Positions 35,080 to 43,452 of a DNA stretch of 64,000 bases are shown here, piece after piece. Under the pieces are notes generated by a model. That model worked only from the letters and a program-made list of their open reading frames with translations. It was not told the origin of the DNA and did no database searches. A program made the position numbers and the translations under genes. How positions within the stretch are numbered: position 1 is the stretch's first letter; every line of letters starts with the position of its first letter. Location: NCBI RefSeq assembly GCF_006829085.1, contig NZ_BJTC01000008.1:165929-229928 (forward strand), in the 5' to 3' direction. The stretch comes from Chryseobacterium sp. ON_d1. GTDB taxonomy: Bacteria; Bacteroidota; Bacteroidia; Flavobacteriales; Weeksellaceae.

Positions 35080-36669
35080 TTAGTTAAGCGATAATTCCCG
35101 GTCTATACCAATCTCTTCCAGAAAGACTTCATCATGTGAAATCACTAATAAAGTTCCATGGTAGTCTTTAATGGAATTGGTAAGAATTTCTACATTCTGA
35201 AGATCGAGGTTATTGGTGGGTTCATCAAGAATGATCATATCCGGAGCTTTATTGCTGATAGACAGCCCACAGAGAAGTAATCTTAAACGCTCTCCCCCGC
35301 TCAGCATACCGCATTTCTTATCCCAGGTATCTTTTCCAAATAAAAATCTGGAGAGTAATGTTTTCACTTCAGACTCCTGCATGGCGTTGTCATTGAAATT
35401 CTGGACAAAATCATACAGCGTTGAATCATTATGAATCAAAGAGTATTCCTGATCAATATAAATACTGTTTAATTCCGCTCTGCTTATTTTTCCTTCAGAA
35501 GGTTCAATTTTTCCCAGCAGAAGTTTTATCAGTGTGGTTTTTCCTGATCCATTGTCTCCTTTAATCGAGATTCTGTCTCCACTCCGGATCTCAAGATTAA
35601 GGCTTTCTTTCCAGAGCTCTTCCTTTTGGTAGCTGAAATTTATACTTTCAGCGATAACAAGGATCTTTCCTGAATGAAGGTTAGAATCATTAAAATTAAC
35701 TTTCATCTGATCGGCATTTCTTACTGATGAACGAAGTCCTCTTAATTCGTCTGAAATGCCGCTGATTTTCTCAGCATGGACAGATTTTAATTTGGAAGAA
35801 TTTTTCTCAGCATTATTCCGGAGCGTATTCATCATAATCCTCGCCACTCCGGATTTTTCCTGTTTCCCTTTCCCTCTGGCATCCAGCTTTTGTTTTCGCT
35901 CCAATGTTTCCCGCTCTTTTTCTTTTGCTTTTTTCAATGCCCGTTCTTTAGCATGGATATCATTATGTAAAGCTTCTTCCTCCACTTCTTTCTGCTCTGC
36001 ATAAAAGTCATAATTTCCTCCATAGGCTGCTATTCCCTGATTGCTTAATTCGAAAATGGTATCAACAAGATTGAGTAAGGTACGGTCGTGGCTTACGATA
36101 ACGACGCTTGCATCTGTTTTGTCAATAAGATCATACAACAGCTTTCTTCCCTCATGATCCAGGTGATTGGTGGGTTCATCCAGAATGATCATATCAGGCT
36201 GATTGATCTGGATTCCGGCGAGAAAGACTTTGGTTTTCTGCCCACCGCTCAGGCCCTCCAGCTTTTGTGTTAGTTCAAAATGATCGAGTTGCCAATATTC
36301 CAGAGCATGCTGACACCGTTCTTCAATATCCCAGTCATCATTGAGTATTTCAAAATAAATTTCATCCACCTCTCCGCCGGTGATTTTTTCAAGAGCATAC
36401 AGCTTCTGATCTATTTTCAGACATTCAGCAATGGTGAGATGATTGAAATTCCCGAACATCTGGGGCACATAAAAAATATCACCCTGAATGTTAATATGCC
36501 CATCCAAAGGTTGAATTTCGCCCGCCATCATTTTCAGCAGGGTTGATTTCCCCATACCGTTGCTTCCTACAAGAGCAGATCTGGTATGAGATTGTATTGT
36601 TAAATTGATATGATTAAATAGAAGATTTCCTCCCGGAAACCCAAAGGATATATTTTGCAGTAAAATCAT
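35080..36669 (-). CDS. ABC-F family ATP-binding protein
   Basis: A 529-residue soluble protein with two ABC ATPase domains and no membrane span. The first Walker A is GSNGMGKST near residue 36, with signature LSGGQKTKV near residue 139 and Walker B MIILDEPTNHLD. A charged linker (about residues 225-300, many Lys, Glu and Arg) is followed by the second domain, with GDNGSGKTT near residue 374, LSGGERLRL and MIILDEPTNNLD. ABC-F proteins act on the ribosome; some protect against antibiotics and others are housekeeping. Which applies here cannot be told from sequence. Confidence 0.92.
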   Translation of the reverse strand: MILLQNISFGFPGGNLLFNHINLTIQSHTRSALVGSNGMGKSTLLKMMAGEIQPLDGHINIQGDIFYVPQMFGNFNHLTIAECLKIDQKLYALEKITGGEVDEIYFEILNDDWDIEERCQHALEYWQLDHFELTQKLEGLSGGQKTKVFLAGIQINQPDMIILDEPTNHLDHEGRKLLYDLIDKTDASVVIVSHDRTLLNLVDTIFELSNQGIAAYGGNYDFYAEQKEVEEEALHNDIHAKERALKKAKEKERETLERKQKLDARGKGKQEKSGVARIMMNTLRNNAEKNSSKLKSVHAEKISGISDELRGLRSSVRNADQMKVNFNDSNLHSGKILVIAESINFSYQKEELWKESLNLEIRSGDRISIKGDNGSGKTTLIKLLLGKIEPSEGKISRAELNSIYIDQEYSLIHNDSTLYDFVQNFNDNAMQESEVKTLLSRFLFGKDTWDKKCGMLSGGERLRLLLCGLSISNKAPDMIILDEPTNNLDLQNVEILTNSIKDYHGTLLVISHDEVFLEEIGIDRELSLN

Positions 36670-36777
36670 GATTTCTTTCTTAATAATGGTTAAACACCAA
36701 TAACATAATAGTTATCGTCTGATCAAATCGGAAAGAAATTATATCCTACATCTCTGTATTTTTGGGTTTTGAAAGAA

Positions 36778-36810
36778 CAAAGATAGCACAAATACCGGAT
36801 TAAACACAAA
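36778..36810 (-). promoter_or_regulatory. Promoter of the ABC-F gene
   Basis: On the minus strand TTTG (36807-36810) is followed after 21 bases by TATCTTTG (36778-36785). The leader is about 108 bases. It stands back to back with the hpt promoter, ten bases away. Confidence 0.7.
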
Positions 36811-36819
36811 AAGATTTTA

Positions 36820-36846
36820 TTGAAAAATCTAAAATCCGTAACTTTG
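36820..36846 (+). promoter_or_regulatory. Promoter of hpt
   Basis: TTG at 36820-36822 is followed after 16 bases by TAACTTTG (36839-36846), 18 bases before the hpt ATG. The TTG could be misread as a start codon in frame with hpt, but it falls in the promoter. Confidence 0.6.
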
Positions 36847-36864
36847 CCTCCTACTAAAAATTTT

Positions 36865-37419
36865 ATGGAAAGCATTAAAGTTCACGACAAAACTTTCGTT
36901 CCTTATTTAAAGGATGCCGAAATTCAGGAGATTGTAAAAGAGACAGCGTTAAGAATTTATGAAGATTACAAGGATGAAGTTCCTGTTTTCATTGGTGTTT
37001 TAAATGGGGTAATTATGTTCTTCTCAGATCTTTTGAAATATTACCCGGGGGAATGCGAGATTGCCTTCATTCAAATGAGTTCTTATGTAGGAACTGAGTC
37101 TACAGGGATCGTTTATCAGAAAATGGAACTGACTAAAGATGTGAAAGACCGTCACATCATTCTTGTAGAAGACATCGTTGATACAGGAAATACGGTTGAA
37201 AGTCTTTTCAAATATTTTAAAGAAACACAACGTCCTAAATCTGTAAAACTGGCAAGTTTCTTACTGAAGCCTGAAGTTTATAAAAAAGATTTCAAACTGG
37301 ATTATATCGGGAAAGAAATTCCGAACAAATTTGTACTTGGATACGGACTTGATTATGATGAATTAGGAAGAAACCTGCCGAATCTGTATCAGCTGGAAGA
37401 AGGACAAATCAACCATTAA
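36865..37419 (+). CDS. hpt: Hypoxanthine phosphoribosyltransferase
   Basis: A 184-residue purine salvage enzyme making IMP or GMP from the free base and PRPP. The start MESIKVHDKTFVPYL at 36865 is preferred because codons upstream overlap the promoter and have no family similarity. The PRPP-binding motif ILVEDIVDTGNTV lies near residue 98, with FIGVLNGVIMF near residue 40 for the flexible loop region and FVLGYGLDYDELGRNLP near the C terminus. Full length. It precedes adk in the same direction, 151 bases apart. Confidence 0.95.
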   Translation: MESIKVHDKTFVPYLKDAEIQEIVKETALRIYEDYKDEVPVFIGVLNGVIMFFSDLLKYYPGECEIAFIQMSSYVGTESTGIVYQKMELTKDVKDRHIILVEDIVDTGNTVESLFKYFKETQRPKSVKLASFLLKPEVYKKDFKLDYIGKEIPNKFVLGYGLDYDELGRNLPNLYQLEEGQINH

Positions 37420-37570
37420 AGTGCTGTTGGCTATTAGCTGGTAGCTTTTAGCTTAAAATTATATAAAGAAATAAATTTAATAATAACTTAAAAAAGCTGA
37501 AAGCAGGAGCAAGCCGCCAAAAGCCAGGAGCCGGAAGCAGAATGCCAATTGCCGGAAGCGAATCAACATT
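37420..37570. repeat. Spacer of AGC-rich words with inverted symmetry
   Basis: The left part repeats AGCT-type words (TAGCTGGTAGCTTTTAGCT) and the right part repeats roughly complementary AAGC/GCCGGAAGC words, around an AT-rich centre. It fills the whole gap between hpt and adk. No promoter element was seen inside it. Confidence 0.5.
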
Positions 37571-38149
37571 ATGATAAACATTGTTCTGTTCGGCCCTCCA
37601 GGAAGTGGAAAAGGAACACAAGCTCAGAATCTGATCGAAAAATTCAATTTAAAACAGGTTTCAACAGGTGATCTTTTCAGATATAACATGAAAAATGACA
37701 CTGAACTTGGAAAACTGGCTAAATCATATATCGATAAGGGAGAATTGGTTCCGGATCAGGTAACAACAGATATGCTGATCGATGAGATCAAAAAACCTAC
37801 GGATACCAATGGTTTTATCTTTGACGGATACCCAAGAACAACTGCTCAGACAGAGGCTTTGGAAAAGATCGTTAAAGAAGTACTGAATGACAAGATTGAC
37901 ATCTGCCTTTCATTGGTCGTAGAGGACAAAATTTTGGTGGAAAGACTTCTGAAAAGAGGAGAAACCAGCGGAAGATCAGACGACAGCAATGTAGAGATCA
38001 TCGAAAACAGAATTAAAGAATATTATACCAAAACAGCAGAAGTTGCCGAGCTTTATAAGCAGCAGGGTAAATATGTAGAGGTAAACGGTGTTGGTGAAAT
38101 TGATGAGATTTCCCAAAAACTTTTCGCTGAGGTAGAAAAAATTAAATAA
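37571..38149 (+). CDS. adk: Adenylate kinase, short form
   Basis: A 192-residue enzyme interconverting ATP, ADP and AMP. The P-loop GPPGSGKGTQAQ is at residues 8-19, the AMP-binding STGDLFRYNM near residue 32, FDGYPRTTAQ near residue 83, and the arginine-rich LLKRGETSGRSDDSNVEIIE near residue 122. The lid is short and lacks the four-cysteine zinc motif, which explains the length below the 214 residues of E. coli Adk. It sits upstream of obgE with a 55-base gap. Confidence 0.96.
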   Translation: MINIVLFGPPGSGKGTQAQNLIEKFNLKQVSTGDLFRYNMKNDTELGKLAKSYIDKGELVPDQVTTDMLIDEIKKPTDTNGFIFDGYPRTTAQTEALEKIVKEVLNDKIDICLSLVVEDKILVERLLKRGETSGRSDDSNVEIIENRIKEYYTKTAEVAELYKQQGKYVEVNGVGEIDEISQKLFAEVEKIK

Positions 38150-38204
38150 TCGGGAATGAGTACGGGATTCGAATTTTCATCCCGCAACCCGCAACACAAA
38201 CTAT

Positions 38205-39188
38205 ATGTCTAACTTTGTAGATTACGTAAAGATCCATTGTAAAAGCGGACACGGAGGTGCTGGTTCTGCCCACCTTCGCCGTGAAAAGTATATTCCTAAA
38301 GGTGGTCCTGACGGCGGCGACGGAGGTCGTGGAGGTCACATCATCATGAAAGGAAATGCCAATGAATGGACTTTACTTCCCCTTCGTTACACCCGTCACG
38401 TAAAAGCAGAACGTGGTGAAAACGGAGGAAAAAACCAGCTTACCGGTGCATACGGTGCTGATGTTTATATTGAAGTTCCGGTAGGAACTATTGCCAAAAA
38501 TGAAGAAGGCGAAATTATTGGTGAAATTTTGGAAGACGGACAGGAAATCATTCTGATGCATGGTGGTAAAGGAGGACTAGGAAACGAGCACTTCAAATCT
38601 TCTACCAACCAGACTCCAAGATATGCGCAGCCAGGTCTTCCGGGAGAAGAGGGTTATATCGTTTTCGAGCTTAAAATTTTGGCAGACGTAGGTCTGGTTG
38701 GATTTCCGAATGCCGGAAAATCTACACTTTTAGCATCTGTTTCCGCGGCAAAACCCAAAATTGCCAACTATGCTTTTACCACATTGACTCCTAACCTTGG
38801 GATTGTAGATTACAGAAATTACAAATCATTTGTAATGGCTGATATTCCTGGGATTATCGAAGGAGCCGCTGAAGGTAAAGGTTTAGGTCACAGATTCCTG
38901 AGACATATTGAAAGAAACTCCATCCTGCTGTTCTTAATTCCTGCTGATTCTGAAAATCATTTCCAGGAGTTTAAAATTCTTGAAAATGAATTAAAAGAAT
39001 ACAATCCTGAATTACTGGATAAAGACTTCATTATTTCTGTTTCAAAATCCGATCTCCTGGATGATGAACTGAAAAAAGAAATTGCAGCAGAATTTCCCGA
39101 GAACAAGCAGCCTTTATTCTTCTCAGGGGTTACCGGAGAAGGTCTTATGGAATTGAAAGACGCTATCTGGAAGCAATTGCACGGATAG
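38205..39188 (+). CDS. obgE: Obg family GTPase
   Basis: A 327-residue essential GTPase tied to the large ribosomal subunit and stress responses. The glycine-rich Obg domain (residues 1-158) includes [20 protein letters not shown] near the start. The G domain has G1 GFPNAGKST near residue 166, switch I with [10 protein letters not shown]3 DIPGI near residue 213 and G4 SKSD near residue 282. It ends soon after the G5 region and lacks the long C-terminal acidic tail of E. coli ObgE. Rho-independent terminator follows at once. Confidence 0.96.
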   Translation: MSNFVDYVKIHCKSGHGGAGSAHLRREKYIPKGGPDGGDGGRGGHIIMKGNANEWTLLPLRYTRHVKAERGENGGKNQLTGAYGADVYIEVPVGTIAKNEEGEIIGEILEDGQEIILMHGGKGGLGNEHFKSSTNQTPRYAQPGLPGEEGYIVFELKILADVGLVGFPNAGKSTLLASVSAAKPKIANYAFTTLTPNLGIVDYRNYKSFVMADIPGIIEGAAEGKGLGHRFLRHIERNSILLFLIPADSENHFQEFKILENELKEYNPELLDKDFIISVSKSDLLDDELKKEIAAEFPENKQPLFFSGVTGEGLMELKDAIWKQLHG

Positions 39189-39235
39189 AAATACATTGAT
39201 TCATCAGTTTTATTTTAAAAACAGAACTGCATCAT

Positions 39236-39273
39236 AAAAAACAGCCTCAGGTTTTCCTGAGGCTGTTTTTTTT
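39236..39273 (+). terminator. Terminator of obgE
   Basis: A 16-base stem, 39236-39251 with 39256-39273 region (core CAGCCTCAGG), TTTT loop, then a run of eight T. It is one of the strongest terminators in the window. Confidence 0.9.
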
Positions 39274-39387
39274 CTTCAGTCAAATATTATTTTAAACAGA
39301 TTTATCACTTTATATTTAACATAAAAACAAAGGAATAATTTATCTTTTGGAACAATTATTGAGGTGACCCTTTGAAATTGAAAAGCT

Positions 39388-39879
39388 ATGAAATATTTAC
39401 TGGGCCTTTGTGCTTTTATTTTTTTATTTTCCTGTAATACTTCTCAGAAAGTAAATTCCAAATATTCTACTATTGAATATGAGGCAACTCCTTGCTTTGG
39501 ATTCTGTCCTGTTTTTAAAATGACGATCAATCCGGACAGAACGGCTGTTTTTGAAGCGGAACATTTTAATTTCAATAACAAACCTTCAAAAGATGAATTT
39601 TCAAAACCGCGTGAAGGAACTTTTAAAGGAACCATCAAAGAAGAAGATTACAATAAACTCATCAGTTTACTGGATGGGCTCAATGTAAAAGGATTAAATG
39701 ATCAATACGGAGAACATAATATTACTGATCTTCCCACTTCTTATTTAAGAATTAAATTTGCTGACGGAACCTCAAAAAATGTGGAAGATTATGGAAAACG
39801 CGGAAGCGAGAAACTTTCAGAAGTCTATCAGTTTTTCGAAAATTTAAGAAAAAGCCAGGAATGGACTAAGGTGAAATAA
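39388..39879 (+). CDS. DUF6438 lipoprotein
   Basis: A 163-residue lipoprotein with signal ending FIFLFSCNTS (Cys16). Near residue 33 the mature part carries TPCFGFCPVFKMTINPDRT, the cysteine-containing signature of DUF6438, in which two cysteines in a PC-G-CP pattern could form a disulfide. The rest is a charged alpha/beta domain. The function is unknown. It is preceded by about 200 bases containing the obgE terminator and is probably transcribed alone. Confidence 0.78.
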   Translation: MKYLLGLCAFIFLFSCNTSQKVNSKYSTIEYEATPCFGFCPVFKMTINPDRTAVFEAEHFNFNNKPSKDEFSKPREGTFKGTIKEEDYNKLISLLDGLNVKGLNDQYGEHNITDLPTSYLRIKFADGTSKNVEDYGKRGSEKLSEVYQFFENLRKSQEWTKVK

Positions 39880-39900
39880 GCCTTATAAAAATATTTAAAC

Positions 39901-39941
39901 TATCTTTGCCGCAATAATTCCTTCTTTTGGGAGGAATTATT
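39901..39941 (+). promoter_or_regulatory. -7 element and leader hairpin of the PorT-like gene
   Basis: TATCTTTG (39901-39908) is followed four bases later by a perfect 10-base stem, 39913-39922 with 39932-39941, nine-base loop. The hairpin would form at the very 5' end of the transcript. It resembles the leader before the helicase gene at 40742-40764. Confidence 0.55.
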
Positions 39942-39973
39942 ATTTTACAGAACTATTAACCATTCAAAAAAAC

Positions 39974-40603
39974 ATGAAGAAGAACATTTTTTTCGCTCTG
40001 GCATTTGTTTTATCAACAATAAGTAATGCACAAAAAACTTCCGAATCGATGAGTTTTGGAGTAAAAGGAGGATATACCTTATCCAGCATGAAATTCTTTA
40101 ACACACAGCTCGATTCAAAATCTTATTTCTACGCTGGTATTCTGGCCGAGCAGCCTTTGTCCTCTAAGTTTGGCTTACAGGCTGAAGTATTATACACACA
40201 ACTGGGTGGTAAGGAGATCTATCCCGGAGTTCAGTTGGTAGGCAACGAAATTGTCAATATGGGAGATATGAAATTTGAATATAAACTCAATCAGATACAG
40301 GTTCCCATTTCACTGAAGTATTATTTAATTCCCAATCTTTCTGCTTCTGTAGGAATGAATATAGGAATTAATATATCATCCAAGATAAAAACAGACACTA
40401 TTTTTAACGGTGAGGTCACTACCAACTCTGAAGGCTCTAAAACATTGAACTTTTTCCCTTTTCTGGGTACGGAATATAAGATTAATGAGAAATTTTTTGT
40501 GGATGCCCGGTACCACTTCAATTTCTTTGAAACCAACAAAGAAAATACCGTTCCCACAAAAATCGGATTTTTACAGGCTGGTGTAGGATATAGATTCAAA
40601 TAA
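39974..40603 (+). CDS. PorT-like outer-membrane beta-barrel protein
   Basis: A 209-residue protein with signal peptide ending STISNA. The mature chain alternates amphipathic strands starting FGVKGGYTLSSMKF and ending in FLQAGVGYRFK, with a terminal aromatic-basic pair as in outer-membrane barrels (OMP_b-brl_2/PorT family). PorT itself is linked to type IX secretion, but this broad family also contains many uncharacterised barrels, so that role is not claimed. It has its own leader hairpin. Confidence 0.82.
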   Translation: MKKNIFFALAFVLSTISNAQKTSESMSFGVKGGYTLSSMKFFNTQLDSKSYFYAGILAEQPLSSKFGLQAEVLYTQLGGKEIYPGVQLVGNEIVNMGDMKFEYKLNQIQVPISLKYYLIPNLSASVGMNIGINISSKIKTDTIFNGEVTTNSEGSKTLNFFPFLGTEYKINEKFFVDARYHFNFFETNKENTVPTKIGFLQAGVGYRFK

Positions 40604-40629
40604 ATTCCAGATTTTTATCTCAATAAAAC

Positions 40630-40651
40630 GGCTGCCCAGGTATGAGCAGCC
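40630..40651 (+). terminator. Weak terminator candidate after the PorT-like gene
   Basis: The six-base GGCTGC (40630-40635) pairs with GCAGCC (40646-40651) across a ten-base loop, followed by ATTTAAATTTT rather than a clean T run. Confidence 0.45.
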
Positions 40652-40725
40652 ATTTAAATTTTACAGGTCAGTTATATTTTCACTAAAGACATAAAACACT
40701 AAATATATCTTAATTTTTTTTAAAC

Positions 40726-40767
40726 TACCTTTGCAGAATGTAATTCTTTCAGACTGAAGGAATTTTT
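40726..40767 (+). promoter_or_regulatory. -7 element and leader hairpin of the RhlE-type helicase gene
   Basis: TACCTTTG (40726-40733) precedes a nine-base stem, 40742-40750 with 40756-40764 (one G-U pair), five-base loop, then TTTATT. Hairpin plus T-rich tail could act as an attenuator or as a 5' stabiliser. Confidence 0.5.
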
Positions 40768-40790
40768 ATTTAAATTTTAAAATAATTCAT

Positions 40791-42098
40791 TTGAATTTTA
40801 CAGACTTAAACTTAATAGAACCTATTGCAAAAGCAATCCAGGAGCAGGGTTACACTACTCCAACTCCTATTCAGGAAAGATCTATTCCTGATATCTTAGA
40901 TGGCAGAGACTTTTTAGGCTGCGCACAGACAGGAACTGGTAAAACAGCTGCTTTTTCTATTCCTATCTTACAGAATTTATCCAAAAATAAAATCCCCAAT
41001 AAACATATAAAAGCATTAATCCTTACTCCCACCAGAGAACTGGCTATTCAGATCGAGGAAAACATTAATGCCTATGGTAAATACCTTCCATTAAAACAAC
41101 TGGTTATTTTCGGAGGTGTAAAACAAGGAAACCAGGAAGCTGCTCTTAAAAAGGGCGTTGATATTCTGGTTGCCACACCAGGAAGACTTCTTGACTTCAT
41201 TGCGCAGGGAATCATCAGTCTGAAAAATCTTGAGATCTTTGTTCTGGATGAAGCAGACAGAATGCTGGATATGGGTTTTGTACATGATGTAAAAAGAATC
41301 ATTAAGCTTTTACCTCAAAAGAGACAGACTTTATTCTTTTCGGCAACGATGCCCGGTGAGATTCAAAAGCTGGCCAATTCCATCCTGAATAATCCTGTAA
41401 AAGTAGAAGTAACTCCGGTATCTTCTACGGCAGACACCATCAAACAGTCGGTGTATTTTGTTGAAAAGGAAAATAAACTGAACTTATTGACCCACATTCT
41501 TGAAAATGATATTTCAGACTCGGTACTGGTATTTTCAAGAACAAAACACGGGGCGGATAAAATTGCAAGAAAGCTTCAGAAAGATAACATTTCTGCGGAG
41601 GCCATTCATGGTAATAAATCTCAGAATGCAAGACAAAATGCTTTAAACAACTTTAAATCCGGAAAAACAAGAATTCTTGTTGCCACAGATATTGCAGCAA
41701 GAGGAATTGACATTGACGAATTGAAATTTGTGATCAATTTTGAGCTTTCCGATGTTTCGGAAACCTATGTACACCGTATCGGAAGAACAGGAAGAGCCGG
41801 AGCCGAAGGAACCTCTATTTCTTTTGTCGACGGGCTTGATCTTCTAAACTTAAAGAACACAGAAAAGCTGATCGGGAAGAAAATTCCTGTGATCAAAGAC
41901 CATCCTTTCCATACGGATGATCTGGTTGCTCAAAAAAGAGATTCGAATAACAAACCTATGCCTGCCGGTGGTGAAAAACCTAAAGCAGGAAACAGCAATA
42001 CTAATTCAAGGTCAAATAAAAATCGTAAAAAGCCTTCACCAACGGCTTCAGTAGGATTTAAAAAACCTAAAAATAAAAATTTCACCAGAAAGAAATAA
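40791..42098 (+). CDS. DEAD-box RNA helicase, RhlE-type
   Basis: A 435-residue ATP-dependent RNA helicase. The start is TTG at 40791; no ATG fits the conserved beginning ([12 protein letters not shown]). The Q motif GYTTPTPIQ is near residue 20, Walker [11 protein letters not shown] near residue 45, DEAD near residue 154, SAT near residue 185, and [11 protein letters not shown] near residue 325. The C-terminal 60 residues are basic and low in complexity (Asn, Lys, Gly), fit for RNA contact. RNA decay or cold adaptation are plausible roles. A T-tailed hairpin ends the gene. Confidence 0.92.
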   Translation: MNFTDLNLIEPIAKAIQEQGYTTPTPIQERSIPDILDGRDFLGCAQTGTGKTAAFSIPILQNLSKNKIPNKHIKALILTPTRELAIQIEENINAYGKYLPLKQLVIFGGVKQGNQEAALKKGVDILVATPGRLLDFIAQGIISLKNLEIFVLDEADRMLDMGFVHDVKRIIKLLPQKRQTLFFSATMPGEIQKLANSILNNPVKVEVTPVSSTADTIKQSVYFVEKENKLNLLTHILENDISDSVLVFSRTKHGADKIARKLQKDNISAEAIHGNKSQNARQNALNNFKSGKTRILVATDIAARGIDIDELKFVINFELSDVSETYVHRIGRTGRAGAEGTSISFVDGLDLLNLKNTEKLIGKKIPVIKDHPFHTDDLVAQKRDSNNKPMPAGGEKPKAGNSNTNSRSNKNRKKPSPTASVGFKKPKNKNFTRKK

Positions 42099-42102
42099 AA
42101 GC

Positions 42103-42132
42103 AAACCCCTTTTCAATGTTGGAAAGGGGTTT
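42103..42132 (+). terminator. Terminator of the RhlE-type helicase gene
   Basis: A ten-base stem AAACCCCTTT (42103-42112) pairs with 42123-42132, five bases after the stop codon. It could also serve the convergent TatD transcript. Confidence 0.75.
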
Positions 42133-42157
42133 CATTTATCTTGTAATTAAAATTGTA

Positions 42158-42919
42158 CTACTTAAAAAGCTTCTTTGCATTCTCTGTGGTAATGCGGTCT
42201 ATTTCCGAAAAGTCTTTTCCATAGATATTCACCAGTTTTCCGGCTACCAGATCAAGATAAGAACTTTCGTTTCTTTTCCCCCTGTGCGGAACCGGAGCCA
42301 GATAAGGAGAATCTGTTTCCAGAACAATCTTGTCCAGTGGAACATCGTTCAGAAACTGATCTATTTTTCCGTTTTTAAAAGTTACTACTCCGCCGATGCC
42401 TAAAATGAAATTAAGATCAATAGCATGCTGTGCCTGTTCAACATTTCCTGAAAAACAGTGGAAGATCCCTCTCAGTCTTGGATGTTTTTTTCTTTCCAGC
42501 ACTTCGAATGTCTCGTCAAAGCTTTCTCTTGTATGAATAACAATAGGAAGGTCTTTTTCTATTGCCCAGTCGATCTGCTGTTCAAAAGCTTTCACCTGAA
42601 TATCCAAAGTTGTTTTATCCCAGTAGAGATCAATTCCAATTTCTCCTATGGCAGGAAAATGTCTCTGGTCAAGATAGTTTCTTACAATTTCAAGTTCTTT
42701 CTCCCAGGATTCCGGTTTTACATAACATGGATGTAATCCCATCATCGAAAAAATCTGTCCCGGATATTGTGTTTCCAGCTGTAGCATTTTTTCATGGGAT
42801 TCAGAATCAATAGCAGGAAGATAAAATTCTGTAATTCCCTTATCTAAAGCTCTCTGAATAGCTTCTGTTCGGTCTTCATCAAATTCTTCTGCGTATAGAT
42901 GTGTATGTGTATCAATCAT
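42158..42919 (-). CDS. TatD family metal-dependent hydrolase
   Basis: A 253-residue TIM-barrel enzyme with two-metal chemistry, related to TatD/YcfH nucleases. The metal-binding start DTHTHLYAEEFDED is at residues 3-16, IGEIGIDLYWD near residue 93 with the bridging Glu, VIHTRES near residue 127, GIFHCFSGN near residue 150 and VLETDSPYLAPVPHRGKRNE near residue 200. Members act as 3'-5' exonucleases or D-amino-acyl-tRNA deacylase-like enzymes. It starts five bases after the DUF4269 gene. Confidence 0.93.
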   Translation of the reverse strand: MIDTHTHLYAEEFDEDRTEAIQRALDKGITEFYLPAIDSESHEKMLQLETQYPGQIFSMMGLHPCYVKPESWEKELEIVRNYLDQRHFPAIGEIGIDLYWDKTTLDIQVKAFEQQIDWAIEKDLPIVIHTRESFDETFEVLERKKHPRLRGIFHCFSGNVEQAQHAIDLNFILGIGGVVTFKNGKIDQFLNDVPLDKIVLETDSPYLAPVPHRGKRNESSYLDLVAGKLVNIYGKDFSEIDRITTENAKKLFK

Positions 42920-42924
42920 TTTAT

Positions 42925-43452
42925 TTAAAATTTTAACAGATCTTCATAAGGGTTTTCAAGTCCCAGCAACATTCCGAAAGCCGGTTCTGTTTTTATACCC
43001 TGTTTTTTCAATTCTATTATTTTTTGTTTAAATTCTTCTCCCTTTTCCTGTAATATTTTGTGTTCAGCAATCATATGAAGGTATGCATTCTGCTCAGTTG
43101 TCGGTTTATTCTGTCCGAAAATCTCTATGGGAAATTCATCCAGCATGAAATTTAATGTAATGCATTTTTCACCGTTTATGATAGGATATTCAACTTTCGT
43201 TTCCACGTCGTGAGAAATAAATCTGCTGAACATCAAATCATCCAGAAAGTCTTCTTCAAATCTTAGATCTACCTCAAAAATAATATCCAGATCACTTCCC
43301 TCTATGTCTATTTCAATAGGAACAGTTCCTGCTAAAATGGGCGAATAAGCTTTTAATTTTTCAAAAAAATGATGCTTTGTAAGAATTTCATAAGCTTTTC
43401 GCTGCCTTTCATTTCCGTCTTTAAGATAGTCAATTTGGGTAAAGTCAGGCAT
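42925..43452 (-). CDS. DUF4269 protein, nucleotidyltransferase-like
   Basis: A 175-residue cytoplasmic protein. AGTVPIEIDIEGSDLDIIFE near residue 41 is the conserved DUF4269 core and has the SDLD pattern seen in nucleotidyltransferase-fold proteins, where the two Asp bind metal; catalysis here is unproven. The C-terminal half is helical (AYLHMIAEHKILQEKGEEFK) and ends with GMLLGLENPYEDLLKF. It adjoins GSCFA upstream with no gap and TatD downstream with five bases, so the three form a tight operon. Confidence 0.83.
   Translation of the reverse strand: MPDFTQIDYLKDGNERQRKAYEILTKHHFFEKLKAYSPILAGTVPIEIDIEGSDLDIIFEVDLRFEEDFLDDLMFSRFISHDVETKVEYPIINGEKCITLNFMLDEFPIEIFGQNKPTTEQNAYLHMIAEHKILQEKGEEFKQKIIELKKQGIKTEPAFGMLLGLENPYEDLLKF

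Noticed and set aside
36820..36864. Upstream TTG as start of hpt
   Set aside because: The extra 15 residues lack family similarity and the codons coincide with the -33 and -7 promoter elements.
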